The notes beneath the pieces were generated by a model. That model made no database searches. It was not told the DNA's origin and saw nothing but the letters and a program-made list of their open reading frames with translations. Shown in pieces: positions 14,042-23,287 of a stretch of 34,603 bases of DNA. Source of the DNA: Cricetibacter osteomyelitidis (GTDB taxonomy: Bacteria > Pseudomonadota > Gammaproteobacteria > Enterobacterales > Pasteurellaceae); the NCBI RefSeq assembly GCF_004340985.1, contig NZ_SLYB01000027.1, positions 1-34,603 on the forward strand. The letters are read 5' to 3'. Both the position numbers and the translations under genes were made by a program. Position 1 is the stretch's first letter. Every line of letters begins with the position of its first letter.

Positions 14042-16294
14042 TTAAATTACAAAATTTTCTATCCTTAAAAACACCACATTATCCCAACTCAACCCCGCTA
14101 CATCATCATACAAATCCATTCCAATTAAGCGATAAAACTGTTTACCGAAATTGTTTTCATTGATGGTTTCAACTCTGCCTGCTTTATAGAGTTCGGCTAA
14201 TGATTTTTCCGGGACTTGTACGGTGTAGGGTTGCAGTTTTCTTAATATGCCGCCCACTTTGTCAGCATAACGTAAGCTGTCTATCAGTGTTTCGGCTTCT
14301 TGGTCGAAGGGGATAATAACGGGGATTAAATGACTTGTGATCATTCGGAAATCGTCTGCGATTTTTTGAAAGGGGAAATTGAGGCTTTGTCCTGCATTAT
14401 GGCACGCATCTAAAATCCCTGCTTTATCCAGTTCCGGACCTTTAGCTTCATAAACCGCTTGGAAATAGTGATTAATCGCCTGTGGGGTCAGTAAGTCTTC
14501 AGCGTGTTTGCGAACCGTGGAACGCATACAGGCAGAAAGTAGCCCTAATTCCGTCGGTGCTTTCCATTGTTCTTCGGGCTGAAAAATCCAAACAGGGCTT
14601 TCCTCTGCTAACTTTTTACCTTCTCGATTACAACGCCCTGCAGCTTGGGCGACAGAATCTAACCCGGCTTCCGCCCGCATTACCAATGGGAAATCCACAT
14701 CAACGCCGGCTTCAATTAAGGAAGTCGCTATCACACGGCAAGGCTGATTCTTTTTCAGGCGTAGGCGAATCTCATCTAATGTTTGTGAGCGGTGCTTGGC
14801 ACACATTAAGGTGGTGAGATGATAAACGCCATCCAGCCCTTTAACTGAATCATATAAGGCTCGGGCGTGGCGGCGATTATTCACGATGATCAATATCTGC
14901 GGATTATTCATGAGTTTGGTTTGCAGCTCGGTATCTGTTTGAACGCCAATATGTTGCACGGTTGTGCGTTTTAGTTTCTCAAAAAGTGCGGTCGGATTCA
15001 GCGCAATTTCTCGCACGTTTTCAAAGCCTTTGTAAAAGCCATTCGCTTGGTGAATCGCCGGTTGTGTGGCGGTACAAAGCACAACGGAACATTGGTAATT
15101 TTGCGCCAATTCATCAATCGCCACCATAATCGGGCGCAATAAATTCAGCGGTAACATTTGGGCTTCATCCAAAATAATCACGCTACCTGCGATATTGTGC
15201 AATTTCCGGCAGCGTGAAGAACGATCTGCAAATAAACTTTCAAAAAATTGCACCGCCGTCGTCACCACAATCGGCGCATCCCAGTTTTCGGAGGCTAATT
15301 TCAACTTATCCCGGCTGAATTTATCCGGCAAATTATCGTGATCGAAAGTGCTGTGATGTTCTAAAACCGCCTCCGTCCCTAATTCACCAAAAGCTTCGCG
15401 GAAGACGGCTGCATTTTGTTCGATAATGCTGGTAAACGGAATGACATAGATAATGCGGCGTAATTGATGTTGTTTGGCGTGTTCCAAAGCAAACGCCATT
15501 GAAGTCAAGGTTTTTCCACCGCCTGTTGGTACCGTCAGTGAAAATAATCCCGTTTCTTGCATTGCCTGCGAAACAGCGTAATCTAAAATATCACTTCGTA
15601 AGCGATTCAGTTCGCTATCCTGCTTTTTTATCTTTGCAATAAAGGCATTAAACTGCTGATAAAGTGCGGTTAATGTTGGGTAATTTCCCCGTTCAATCGG
15701 CTTTTTCTCTAAGTTTACATAAAACGCTTCGGTATCAAGAAAATCGGCATCCACGAGACACGAATAAAGCATTCGAATAAAAAATGCATAAGAAAAGAAA
15801 GGTTCGTTTTTAGAGGGTTTTAAGGAAGGCGGGCGTAATTTTTCAGGTAAATTCAGTTCTTGTTGCCAAATGGGGGCTAGTGGTGGGAGTTCATTGGGAG
15901 CGGTGCCGAAATTCTCTTGCAAACGTTGTGTTAATGTGGTTCGATTTTTCCCTTCTCCTGCGCCATTTGCCAGGCCTGCGTGATGCCCTGCAATACAAAA
16001 CGCCATCATCTTACCCAATATTTCGCCCCAGCGTTCTACCGCAATTTTTGCGCCGGCAGTGGAATGGTTGACTTTAGCGCCACCGTGTAAACGCTGTAAA
16101 TAACGTTCGCTATATTTACCTAAATCGTGCAACAGACCTGTGTAATAGGCAATTTCTTGCGAAGAACAGAATATGGCAAATTGTGCTGCTATTTGTGCCA
16201 CATTTTCAGAATGGGACAGGGCGGTTTGCCAGTCGGAGTGATCTTCTAATAACCCCGAGTGTGCGTAGAAAGTTTGAACAGTGTTATTTTCCAT
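14042..16294 (-). CDS. cas3: CRISPR-associated helicase-nuclease Cas3 (I-C)
   Basis: A 750-aa protein. Cas3 is recruited to Cascade R-loops and unwinds and degrades target DNA. The N-terminal HD nuclease has LLHDLGK (His56, Asp57), NHSTAG (His77) and AGHHAG (His104-105). The SF2 helicase part has Walker A PTGGGKT (256-262), DEAQ (376-379), LCTATQP (about 407), SLIEAGVDVDFP and the motif VI QAAGRCNREGK. The start at 16294 has AAGG a few bases upstream. Two perfect uptake signals lie within it (14983-14992, 15661-15670). It is the first gene of the locus and is separated from cas5 by the SIR2 gene, so the nuclease and the Cascade genes probably have separate promoters. Confidence 0.96.
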   Translation of the reverse strand: MENNTVQTFYAHSGLLEDHSDWQTALSHSENVAQIAAQFAIFCSSQEIAYYTGLLHDLGKYSERYLQRLHGGAKVNHSTAGAKIAVERWGEILGKMMAFCIAGHHAGLANGAGEGKNRTTLTQRLQENFGTAPNELPPLAPIWQQELNLPEKLRPPSLKPSKNEPFFSYAFFIRMLYSCLVDADFLDTEAFYVNLEKKPIERGNYPTLTALYQQFNAFIAKIKKQDSELNRLRSDILDYAVSQAMQETGLFSLTVPTGGGKTLTSMAFALEHAKQHQLRRIIYVIPFTSIIEQNAAVFREAFGELGTEAVLEHHSTFDHDNLPDKFSRDKLKLASENWDAPIVVTTAVQFFESLFADRSSRCRKLHNIAGSVIILDEAQMLPLNLLRPIMVAIDELAQNYQCSVVLCTATQPAIHQANGFYKGFENVREIALNPTALFEKLKRTTVQHIGVQTDTELQTKLMNNPQILIIVNNRRHARALYDSVKGLDGVYHLTTLMCAKHRSQTLDEIRLRLKKNQPCRVIATSLIEAGVDVDFPLVMRAEAGLDSVAQAAGRCNREGKKLAEESPVWIFQPEEQWKAPTELGLLSACMRSTVRKHAEDLLTPQAINHYFQAVYEAKGPELDKAGILDACHNAGQSLNFPFQKIADDFRMITSHLIPVIIPFDQEAETLIDSLRYADKVGGILRKLQPYTVQVPEKSLAELYKAGRVETINENNFGKQFYRLIGMDLYDDVAGLSWDNVVFLRIENFVI

Positions 16295-16549
16295 TTTATA
16301 CCTTCATATTTCTTTCCTGATTGAATAATACTACCGCATTGAATAATACTACCGCCAACCGGCTTGGTATGTCTATTCAAAAATAACATTTTGCACAACT
16401 GAAACATAATGTCGCAAAAGTGCGATCTATTTTTGACACGTTTTACTCATTTCGCACCGCCATATTATCAGTTTATTTCAAACACATTTTATCCTATTGA
16501 TAAAAATAATAGGTTGTTATGATAATTAGTTCTGAATTCGCCGCTTTTT
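16295..16549. promoter_or_regulatory. cas3 upstream region with an 18-nt tandem repeat
   Basis: TTGAATAATACTACCGCA occurs at 16321-16338 and again, with one change, at 16339-16356, starting 26 bases before the cas3 start codon. The rest of the interval is A+T-rich with no open frame I would call a gene. A near-uptake signal (AAAGTGCGAT) lies near 16418. I see no unambiguous -35/-10 pair for cas3. The tandem copies are candidates for an operator or the 5' leader. Confidence 0.6.
16321..16356. repeat. Two tandem 18-nt direct repeats before cas3
   Basis: The copies are contiguous and 17 of 18 bases are identical. They read on the minus strand as GGTAGTATTATTCAA units, each holding a TATTAT hexamer. 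They lie in the cas3 leader. Confidence 0.9.
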
Positions 16550-16599
16550 GTCTAGAGATTTGTTAGCAGTCTAAGCGCGGTTTATACCGCCTTTTGTTT
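16550..16599 (+). other. Right flank of the cas locus: copy of the left-flank sequence and a weak terminator-like hairpin
   Basis: 16550-16575 matches 71-96 of the left flank at 21 of 26 positions (shared GTCTAGAG, TTTGT, AGC, GTCT). It is followed by GCGGT (16577-16581) and ACCGC (16586-16590) and a T-rich run, which could be the terminator of a gene that lay upstream of leuS before the locus arrived. Both readings are tentative. Confidence 0.45.
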
Positions 16600-16713
16600 A
16601 AAACATCTGTTATTTTTCGCCATTTTACGCTATCCTATACCACATTTTCTAAAACAAAAGAATCCGCTTAAAAGTGCGGTGCTTTTTACTCAAATTTTTA
16701 AGGTTATAACACA
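16600..16713 (+). promoter_or_regulatory. leuS promoter region
   Basis: This short A+T-rich region holds a perfect uptake signal (AAAGTGCGGT, 16671-16680). A plausible -10 (TATCCT) lies in ACGCTATCCTATACC near 16630, but no strong -35 is seen. AAGG lies about 10 bases before the leuS start. Confidence 0.4.
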
Positions 16714-19296
16714 ATGCAAGAACAATACCGTCCCGATTTGATCGAGCCCGAAGTGCAAAAATACTGGGCTGAGAACAAAACCTTCAAAGCCGTTAAAGAT
16801 ACATCCAAAGAAAAATATTATTGCCTTTCAATGTTGCCGTACCCGTCTGGCCGTTTGCATATGGGGCATGTGCGTAACTACACCATCGGCGATGTGGTTT
16901 CCCGCTATCAGCGTATGAACGGTAAAAACGTATTACAACCAATGGGTTGGGATGCTTTCGGATTACCGGCAGAAGGCGCGGCGATCAAAAATAATACCGC
17001 TCCGGCAAAATGGACTTATGAAAATATCGAGTATATGAAAAACCAGTTGAAAATATTGGGTTTCTCTTATGACTGGGATCGTGAAGTGACAACTTGCCGC
17101 CCGGAATACTATAAATGGGAACAATGGTTCTTTACCGAATTATACAAAAAAGGTTTGGTATACAAAAAAACCTCAACTGTAAACTGGTGTCCGAACGATG
17201 AAACCGTGTTGGCAAACGAACAGGTGCACGAAGGCTGCTGCTGGCGTTGTGATACCCCGGTGGAACAAAAAGAAATTCCGCAGTGGTTTATTAAAATCAC
17301 CGATTACGCCGAACAGTTGCTCACAGGTTTAGATAACTTGCCAGAATGGCCGGATATGGTGAAAACCATGCAACGCAACTGGATCGGTCGTTCCGAAGGG
17401 GTGGAAATCACCTTTAAATTAAAAGACAGCGATGAAACCGTTGCGGTTTATACTACACGTCCTGATACTTTCTACGGCGTGTCTTATATGGCCGTGGCGG
17501 CAGGTCATCCGATTGCAGAACGTGCGGCACAAAATAATCCGGCGTTGGCTCAATTTATTCAAGAATGTAAAAACACCAAAGTCGCCGAAGCCGAACTTGC
17601 CACTATGGAAAAGAAAGGGATGGCAACAGGCTTATACGCCGTGCATCCGATTACCGGCGAAGATGTGCCGGTATGGGTGGCAAACTTTGTGTTAATGCAC
17701 TACGGAACCGGTGCGGTAATGGCAGTGCCGGCACATGATCAACGCGACTTTGAATTTGCCACCAAATACGGTTTGCCAATCAAGCAGGTGATCAAGCCTG
17801 CCAATGGCGAAGCCATTGATTTAACCAAAGCGGCATTCACTGAACACGGTATTGCGATCAATTCTGCGGAATTTGACGGTTTGGATTTTGATAAAACGTT
17901 CAACGGCATTGCCGATAAATTAGAAGCGATGGGCGTGGGTAAACGCCAAGTGAATTATCGTTTGCGTGACTGGGGCGTATCCCGTCAGCGTTACTGGGGC
18001 GCACCAATTCCAATGTTGACTTTGGAAAACGGTGATGTAGTGCCGGTACCGATGGAAGATCTGCCAGTTATCTTACCTGAAGATGTTGTAATGGACGGTG
18101 TGAAGAGCCCGCTCAAAGCGGATCCGAACTGGGCGAAAATCACTTATAACGGTCAACCCGCATTAAAAGAAACAGATACCTTCGATACCTTTATGGAATC
18201 ATCTTGGTATTATGCCCGTTATACCTCGCCAAATGCCCATAATTCCATGCTCGACAGCGATGAAGCGAACTACTGGTTGCCGGTGGATCAATATATCGGC
18301 GGTATCGAACACGCCACAATGCACTTGTTATATTTCCGTTTCTATCACAAATTATTGCGTGATGCGGGTATTTTGAATTCTGACGAACCGACCAAAAAAT
18401 TGTTGTGTCAAGGCATGGTGTTGGCCGATGCCTTCTACTACACATCTGAAACTAATGAACGTATTTGGGTTTCCCCGACACAAGTGACTTTGGAACGCGA
18501 CGACAAAGGTCGTATTATCAAAGCTACCGATCCGCAAGGTCGTACATTGGTACACAGCGGCATGACCAAAATGTCCAAATCCAAAAACAACGGTATCGAC
18601 CCGCAAGAAATGGTGGAAAAATACGGTGCGGACACTGTGCGTTTGTTTATGATGTTTGCCTCACCTGCTGAAATGACCTTGGAATGGCAAGAATCCGGTG
18701 TGGAAGGGGCAAAACGCTTTTTAGCACGCGTGTGGAATTTGGTATATGAATATCAGAAAAATCCGACAGAAAGTACGGTAAATCCGACCGCACTTTCTGC
18801 AACACAAAAAGCCTTACGCCGCGATGTACACAAAACCATTGCGAAAGTGAGCGATGATATCGGCCGCCGTCAAACCTTTAATACCGCCATTGCGGCAATT
18901 ATGGAGCTGATGAACAAACTCACCCGGGCACCGCTTGCAGACGAGCAAGACCGTGCGGTTATGGCGGAAGCATTAAGTGCGGTGGTACGTATGCTCTACC
19001 CGATTACCCCGCATATCTGTTTCCAATTATGGCAGGCACTTGGCAATACCGACAGCATTGATTATGCCCCTTGGGTGGTCGCCGATGAAAAAGCAATGAT
19101 TGATGACGAAAAACTCGTGGTGGTGCAAGTGAACGGTAAAGTCCGTGCGAAAATCACCGTACCTGCGGATATGCAGGAAGAAGCCATCAAGCAAGTGGCA
19201 TTGGCAGACGGCAATGTCACCAAACATTTAGAGAGCTTAAACATCTTAAAAGTGATTTATGTACCGGGTAAACTGTTGAGTTTTGTGGCGAAATAA
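16714..19296 (+). CDS. leuS: Leucine-tRNA ligase
   Basis: An 860-aa class I aminoacyl-tRNA synthetase that charges tRNA-Leu in the cytosol. The HIGH-type motif is HMGH (residues 49-52, in [19 protein letters not shown]) and KMSKS is at 619-623. The connective editing domain lies between them, with the conserved [15 protein letters not shown] near its start. Length is normal for bacterial LeuRS. Uptake signals occur within it (near 18788 and 18976). It opens a housekeeping block with lptE and holA, the usual partners in Pasteurellaceae and enterobacteria. Confidence 0.98.
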   Translation: MQEQYRPDLIEPEVQKYWAENKTFKAVKDTSKEKYYCLSMLPYPSGRLHMGHVRNYTIGDVVSRYQRMNGKNVLQPMGWDAFGLPAEGAAIKNNTAPAKWTYENIEYMKNQLKILGFSYDWDREVTTCRPEYYKWEQWFFTELYKKGLVYKKTSTVNWCPNDETVLANEQVHEGCCWRCDTPVEQKEIPQWFIKITDYAEQLLTGLDNLPEWPDMVKTMQRNWIGRSEGVEITFKLKDSDETVAVYTTRPDTFYGVSYMAVAAGHPIAERAAQNNPALAQFIQECKNTKVAEAELATMEKKGMATGLYAVHPITGEDVPVWVANFVLMHYGTGAVMAVPAHDQRDFEFATKYGLPIKQVIKPANGEAIDLTKAAFTEHGIAINSAEFDGLDFDKTFNGIADKLEAMGVGKRQVNYRLRDWGVSRQRYWGAPIPMLTLENGDVVPVPMEDLPVILPEDVVMDGVKSPLKADPNWAKITYNGQPALKETDTFDTFMESSWYYARYTSPNAHNSMLDSDEANYWLPVDQYIGGIEHATMHLLYFRFYHKLLRDAGILNSDEPTKKLLCQGMVLADAFYYTSETNERIWVSPTQVTLERDDKGRIIKATDPQGRTLVHSGMTKMSKSKNNGIDPQEMVEKYGADTVRLFMMFASPAEMTLEWQESGVEGAKRFLARVWNLVYEYQKNPTESTVNPTALSATQKALRRDVHKTIAKVSDDIGRRQTFNTAIAAIMELMNKLTRAPLADEQDRAVMAEALSAVVRMLYPITPHICFQLWQALGNTDSIDYAPWVVADEKAMIDDEKLVVVQVNGKVRAKITVPADMQEEAIKQVALADGNVTKHLESLNILKVIYVPGKLLSFVAK

Positions 19297-19361
19297 TTAT
19301 TTAACCTTTTTCCGTTTACGGGAGAGAATTTAAATATCATCCGATCATTCAAGGATAATCT

Positions 19362-19844
19362 ATGTTAAAAAAACTGATTTTAACCACCGCACTTTTTGCA
19401 CTGACCGCCTGCGGTTATCATTTTCAAAATGAACAATTGTTGCCGCAAGAACTGCGAACCATCCAACTGGAAAGCAACGACCCGTATAGCGATATGTCTC
19501 GTGCGATGCGAGGCCAATTGCAATTACGTAATGTAAATATCGTGGAAAATCAAAAAAATGTAGCGGTGTTACGTTTAAACAAGACCACATTCAGTGATAA
19601 AGTAGCCTCCGTATTCAAACAAGGTCGTGAAGCGGAAAAAATCTTAACTTTGCGTGTTGATGCAACGGTAAAATTGCCGAACCAAACGGCTAATCCGATT
19701 TCCGTCAAAATCAACCGCACTTTCTTTGATAACTCCCGTGCTGCTTTGGCTAAATCAGCCGAACGTGAAATGATCTATAAAGATATGTACGAACAGGCGG
19801 CACGTCAGATTATTGTGAAAATGGCCGCACTAAAAGGCAATTAA
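19362..19844 (+). CDS. lptE: LPS assembly lipoprotein LptE
   Basis: A 160-aa outer membrane lipoprotein that plugs the LptD barrel and helps place lipopolysaccharide on the cell surface. The signal peptide MLKKLILTTALFALTACG has a lipobox LTAC with the lipidated Cys at residue 17. The mature start GYHFQN and the block PYSDMSRAMRGQL fit LptE (formerly RlpB). AAGGAT precedes the start. It lies 65 bases after leuS and six before holA, so it probably shares their transcript. An uptake signal lies in the signal-peptide region. Confidence 0.93.
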   Translation: MLKKLILTTALFALTACGYHFQNEQLLPQELRTIQLESNDPYSDMSRAMRGQLQLRNVNIVENQKNVAVLRLNKTTFSDKVASVFKQGREAEKILTLRVDATVKLPNQTANPISVKINRTFFDNSRAALAKSAEREMIYKDMYEQAARQIIVKMAALKGN

Positions 19845-19850
19845 TCATTA

Positions 19851-20876
19851 ATGGTCAACCGCATTTTCGCCGAACAGCTTGCTTCATCCCTAAACCATAA
19901 ATTGCACCGCGTTTATGGTTTAGTAGGAACGGATCCCCTATTGCTCGGCGAAAGCAAAGATCAAATCACTCACACTGCCCTACAACAAGGCTTTGATGAA
20001 AAAATTGATGTCACCGTGGATAATTCAACGGATTGGAACGCTCTGTTTGACCGCTGTCAGTCAATGGGATTATTTTTTAATAAACAAATCATCAGCCTAA
20101 ATTTACCGGAAAATCTCACCGCACTTTTGCAAAAAAATCTGCAACAACTCATTGAATTGCTCAATGATGAGATCTTGCTGATTTTGCAACTGCCGAAACT
20201 GGCAAAAGCCACGGAAAAACAGGTGTGGTTTGCCTTGTTAAATGATTTTGTCATCATCAACTGCCAAACGCCAACTATCGAGCAATTACCCCGCTGGCTG
20301 GCTAATCGCACCAAAGCAATGGCACTGACGATTGATAAAGAAAGCGTGCAGTTGCTCTGTTACAGTTATGAAAATAATCTGTTGGCACTCAAACAGATTT
20401 TACAACTCTTGCAACTACTCTATCCCGATCACAAACTCACGTATCCGCGAGTTAAAAGTGTGGTAGAACAATCATCTGTATTTACACCGTTTCAATGGAT
20501 TGATGCCTTATTTGAAGGCAAAGAAAACCGTGCCAGACGGATTTTGCAAGGATTGGTTCAAGAAGATACGCAACCGGTGGTGCTATTACGGATTGTACAG
20601 CGTGAATTAATGACCATTTTGCAGCTTGCCCAACCGCAACAAAAAGTCGAACTTGATACGCCGTTACCGACACAAAATCTGCGTGGCGCCTTTGATAAAT
20701 TAAAAGTGTGGCAAAACCGCCGTGCCGCATTTACTCAACTCCTACAAAGGCTGACCTATAGAAAACTGTATCAAATAATTCAACAAACCGCCGATATCGA
20801 ACGTGCCGTCAAACAGGATTTTAGTGCCGATGTATGGCAGCAGCTGGAAGATTTGTCGGTGAAGATTTGCAGATAG
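19851..20876 (+). CDS. holA: DNA polymerase III subunit delta
   Basis: A 341-aa clamp-loader subunit that opens the beta sliding clamp. The N-terminal HRVYGLVGTDPLLLGESKDQI is the family signature, and ILQGLVQEDTQPVVLLRIVQREL near residue 230 is the conserved middle region. Only six bases separate it from lptE. It ends at a hairpin shared with the convergent terC-like gene. Confidence 0.94.
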   Translation: MVNRIFAEQLASSLNHKLHRVYGLVGTDPLLLGESKDQITHTALQQGFDEKIDVTVDNSTDWNALFDRCQSMGLFFNKQIISLNLPENLTALLQKNLQQLIELLNDEILLILQLPKLAKATEKQVWFALLNDFVIINCQTPTIEQLPRWLANRTKAMALTIDKESVQLLCYSYENNLLALKQILQLLQLLYPDHKLTYPRVKSVVEQSSVFTPFQWIDALFEGKENRARRILQGLVQEDTQPVVLLRIVQRELMTILQLAQPQQKVELDTPLPTQNLRGAFDKLKVWQNRRAAFTQLLQRLTYRKLYQIIQQTADIERAVKQDFSADVWQQLEDLSVKICR

Positions 20877-20892
20877 CATGCGAATGCAAAGT

Positions 20893-20925
20893 AAAAACGG
20901 GCGGATGAAACGCCCGAATTTTTAT
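20893..20925. terminator. Bidirectional rho-independent terminator between holA and the terC-like gene
   Basis: CGGGCG (20898-20903) and CGCCCG (20911-20916) form a 6-bp GC stem with a 7-nt loop. It is flanked by a T-run on the plus side and an A-run on the left, so it serves both convergent genes. Confidence 0.85.
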
Positions 20926-21939
20926 CTAATGTTTTTGAATGTCCGATTTTTTATTAGGAAACAACAACGATGCGATCACCCCTAATATCAATGTACCTAA
21001 CACAATCAATAAACTCACATTCGGGGAAATATGAATGCCGGTGTCGCCAATGGCGTGATTCCAAGCCTGAATGCCCATTTTAATACCGATAAAGAACAAC
21101 AATACAATCACGGCTTTTTCTAAATGCACCAAATATTGAGTTAATGAAGCCAAAATAAAGTACAGGCTACGCAATCCCAAAATAGCAAAGATCATTGCCG
21201 CATATACCAACAAAGGTTCTTGTGTTACCGCAATCACTGCAGGCACGGAATCAAAGGCAAAGGCTAAATCCGAAGTTTCAATGGCGATCAAACATAAAAA
21301 CGCCGGAGTTACATAATGCAATCCTTTTCGCGTAACAAATTTGGCTTGTTCTTTATCTAATTCACTATGCTTTAACATAAAACGATCGGCAAATAATTTC
21401 GTATAAGTCGGCATAAATTTACCCACCAACTGCGTACTCCAGTGGTGCGTATAATCTTCGATTTCCTCTTCATCGTTATGCTTACCGGTCAACATTTTGT
21501 AACCGCTCCATAAAATAAAAGCGGCGAATAAAAACCCTATCCACGGACTTGCCGCAAATAACCCCGTACCAATGACCACAAAGATTGCACGGAAAATCAA
21601 TGCTCCCACGATTCCCCAATATAAAATACGGTGCTGTAATTTACCGACAATACCAAATGAAGCAAAAATCGCCATAAAAATCATTAAATTATCAATAGAA
21701 AGCGTTTTTTCCAACACATACCCGGCAAGATATAAATCCGCCCATTCTTTATCAAATCGCAACCAAAGATAAGCATAAAATGCCAAAGCTAAAGTAATCC
21801 AGAAACAAGACCACATTGTGGCATCTTTCACCATGATGGTTTTAGCGTGACGATGAGCAAAAAGATCGAGATAAATAGAAACCGCGATTACTACAAAAAA
21901 GATAACCAACGCTTCCAAAGGGAAACCGAAATGATGCAT
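20926..21939 (-). CDS. TerC/Alx family integral membrane protein
   Basis: A 337-aa inner-membrane protein with about nine hydrophobic helices. The TerC signature is visible as the acidic membrane motifs LEKTLSIDNLMIF and AIETSDLAFAFDSVPA. Members (Alx, MeeF/MeeY-like) export Mn2+ or act in metal loading of exported proteins; older annotation links them to tellurite resistance. ATG at 21939 is chosen over the frame start at 21951, because GAGGAA lies five bases before it and would otherwise be coding. It converges on holA. I looked for a yybP-ykoY manganese riboswitch upstream and saw none. Confidence 0.88.
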   Translation of the reverse strand: MHHFGFPLEALVIFFVVIAVSIYLDLFAHRHAKTIMVKDATMWSCFWITLALAFYAYLWLRFDKEWADLYLAGYVLEKTLSIDNLMIFMAIFASFGIVGKLQHRILYWGIVGALIFRAIFVVIGTGLFAASPWIGFLFAAFILWSGYKMLTGKHNDEEEIEDYTHHWSTQLVGKFMPTYTKLFADRFMLKHSELDKEQAKFVTRKGLHYVTPAFLCLIAIETSDLAFAFDSVPAVIAVTQEPLLVYAAMIFAILGLRSLYFILASLTQYLVHLEKAVIVLLFFIGIKMGIQAWNHAIGDTGIHISPNVSLLIVLGTLILGVIASLLFPNKKSDIQKH

Positions 21940-21959
21940 AAAATTCCTCATAATTAAAA

Positions 21960-21993
21960 CGTAGGGACGGCATATTATGCCGTCCGTATAAAT
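21960..21993. repeat. Dispersed hairpin repeat, copy A
   Basis: GTAGGGACGG starts an inverted repeat in which GGACGGCATA pairs with TATGCCGTCC, followed by GTAT. The same GTAGGGACGG...CCGTCCGTAT frame recurs at 25461, so this looks like a family of REP/MITE-like intergenic hairpins. Confidence 0.7.
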
Positions 21994-22078
21994 AAACAGG
22001 AATTATCTTACAGTATCAGCCTTTATTCAAATAAAATTATTAGTTAGAATAGCCACAAATCAAAATAAGGAGCCATCT

Positions 22079-23275
22079 ATGAACTATTGCCTACCGGAAC
22101 ACATTACCCCTGAAATTTTCTTACGTGATTATTGGCAGAAAAAACCGCTTATTATTCGTAACGGTCTGCCGGAAATTGTGGGACAATTTGAACCTGATGA
22201 TATTATCGAACTGGCACAAAATGAAGAGGTGACAGCCCGCCTGTTAAAACAATTTTCCGAAGATAAATGGCAGTTGAAAACCAGCCCGTTAACCGAAAGC
22301 GATTTTGATAACTTGCCGGAAAAATGGTCGGTGTTAGTGCAGAATATGGAACAATGGTCAACGGAATTGGGCGAACTCTGGAAAAAATTCGGTTTTATTC
22401 CCCAGTGGCAACGGGATGATATTATGGTATCTTTCGCACCAGCAGGTGGCTCTGTGGGCAAACATTATGACGAATATGATGTGTTCTTGGTACAAGGCTA
22501 CGGCCATCGCCGCTGGCAGTTGGGCAAATGGTGCGATCCGAGTACGGAATTTAAACCGAACCAACCAATTCGCATTTTTGACGATATGGGCGAATTGCTG
22601 ATTGATGAAATAATGGCTCCGGGCGATATTCTCTATATTCCGTCCCGTATGGCACATTACGGCGTGGCCCAAGATGATTGTTTAACTTTTTCCTTCGGTC
22701 TGCGTTATCCGAATCTGGGCGATTTGATCGAACATATCGGCAACGGTTTTAGTCAGCAAAATCCGGATATCGATCTCAATGAATTCAATATTCCGCTACG
22801 TTTATCACCACAATACCAACGCACCGGCAAATTAGCAGCGGAAATGATCGCTAATATGAAACAGCAATTATTGGATAAATTGGCTACATCGGCATCCTTT
22901 AATCAACTATTCCAACAAGCGGTGGCAACTGCAGTGAGTTCTCGCCGCTATGAATTACTGACCACGGACGAAATGGCGGACATCGACGAAGTGCGGTCAA
23001 TTTTGGAACAAGAAAACGGTGTGTTAGTGCAGGATAATAACTGCAAATTATTATACATCGAAAATCCGTTGCGGATTTATGCCAACGGAGAATGGTTAGA
23101 CGAACTCAACCCTATTGAAAGGCAAATTTTACAACGCTTGGCCGACGGAGAAAGTTTGGATTGGTTAGACATCAACGCCTTATTAAGCGAAATTCAAGAA
23201 AAAGACACCGCACTTGATTTGTTATTAGACAGTATCTGTAACTGGCTGGACGACGGCTGGGTATTGTTAGATTAG
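22079..23275 (+). CDS. roxA: Ribosomal protein L16 3-hydroxylase RoxA (YcfD, cupin/JmjC-type)
   Basis: A 398-aa Fe(II)/2-oxoglutarate oxygenase; the E. coli homologue YcfD hydroxylates an Arg of ribosomal protein L16. The iron-binding facial triad appears as HYDEYD (His and Asp, near residue 130) and the distal His in MAHYGV (about 198). GDILYIPSRMAHYG is the double-stranded helix strand typical of the family. AAGGAG lies seven bases before the start. It is followed 12 bases later by xseA, so the two may be co-transcribed. Confidence 0.9.
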   Translation: MNYCLPEHITPEIFLRDYWQKKPLIIRNGLPEIVGQFEPDDIIELAQNEEVTARLLKQFSEDKWQLKTSPLTESDFDNLPEKWSVLVQNMEQWSTELGELWKKFGFIPQWQRDDIMVSFAPAGGSVGKHYDEYDVFLVQGYGHRRWQLGKWCDPSTEFKPNQPIRIFDDMGELLIDEIMAPGDILYIPSRMAHYGVAQDDCLTFSFGLRYPNLGDLIEHIGNGFSQQNPDIDLNEFNIPLRLSPQYQRTGKLAAEMIANMKQQLLDKLATSASFNQLFQQAVATAVSSRRYELLTTDEMADIDEVRSILEQENGVLVQDNNCKLLYIENPLRIYANGEWLDELNPIERQILQRLADGESLDWLDINALLSEIQEKDTALDLLLDSICNWLDDGWVLLD

Positions 23276-23287
23276 GTATTCGATCAA

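Noticed and set aside
14166-14175. GTTTCAACTC, identical to the first ten bases of the CRISPR repeat
   Set aside because: It lies within the conserved cas3 coding frame and has no stem after it, so it is a chance match, unlike the element at 10312-10340.
16376-16396. Second target of the crRNA-like guide upstream of cas3
   Set aside because: The minus strand has a GTTATTTTT stretch resembling the guide, but guide position 2 mismatches and the flank is AAA instead of TTC.
21940-22078. yybP-ykoY manganese riboswitch before the terC-like gene
   Set aside because: The interval holds only the dispersed hairpin and A+T-rich DNA; no riboswitch core motifs are visible.
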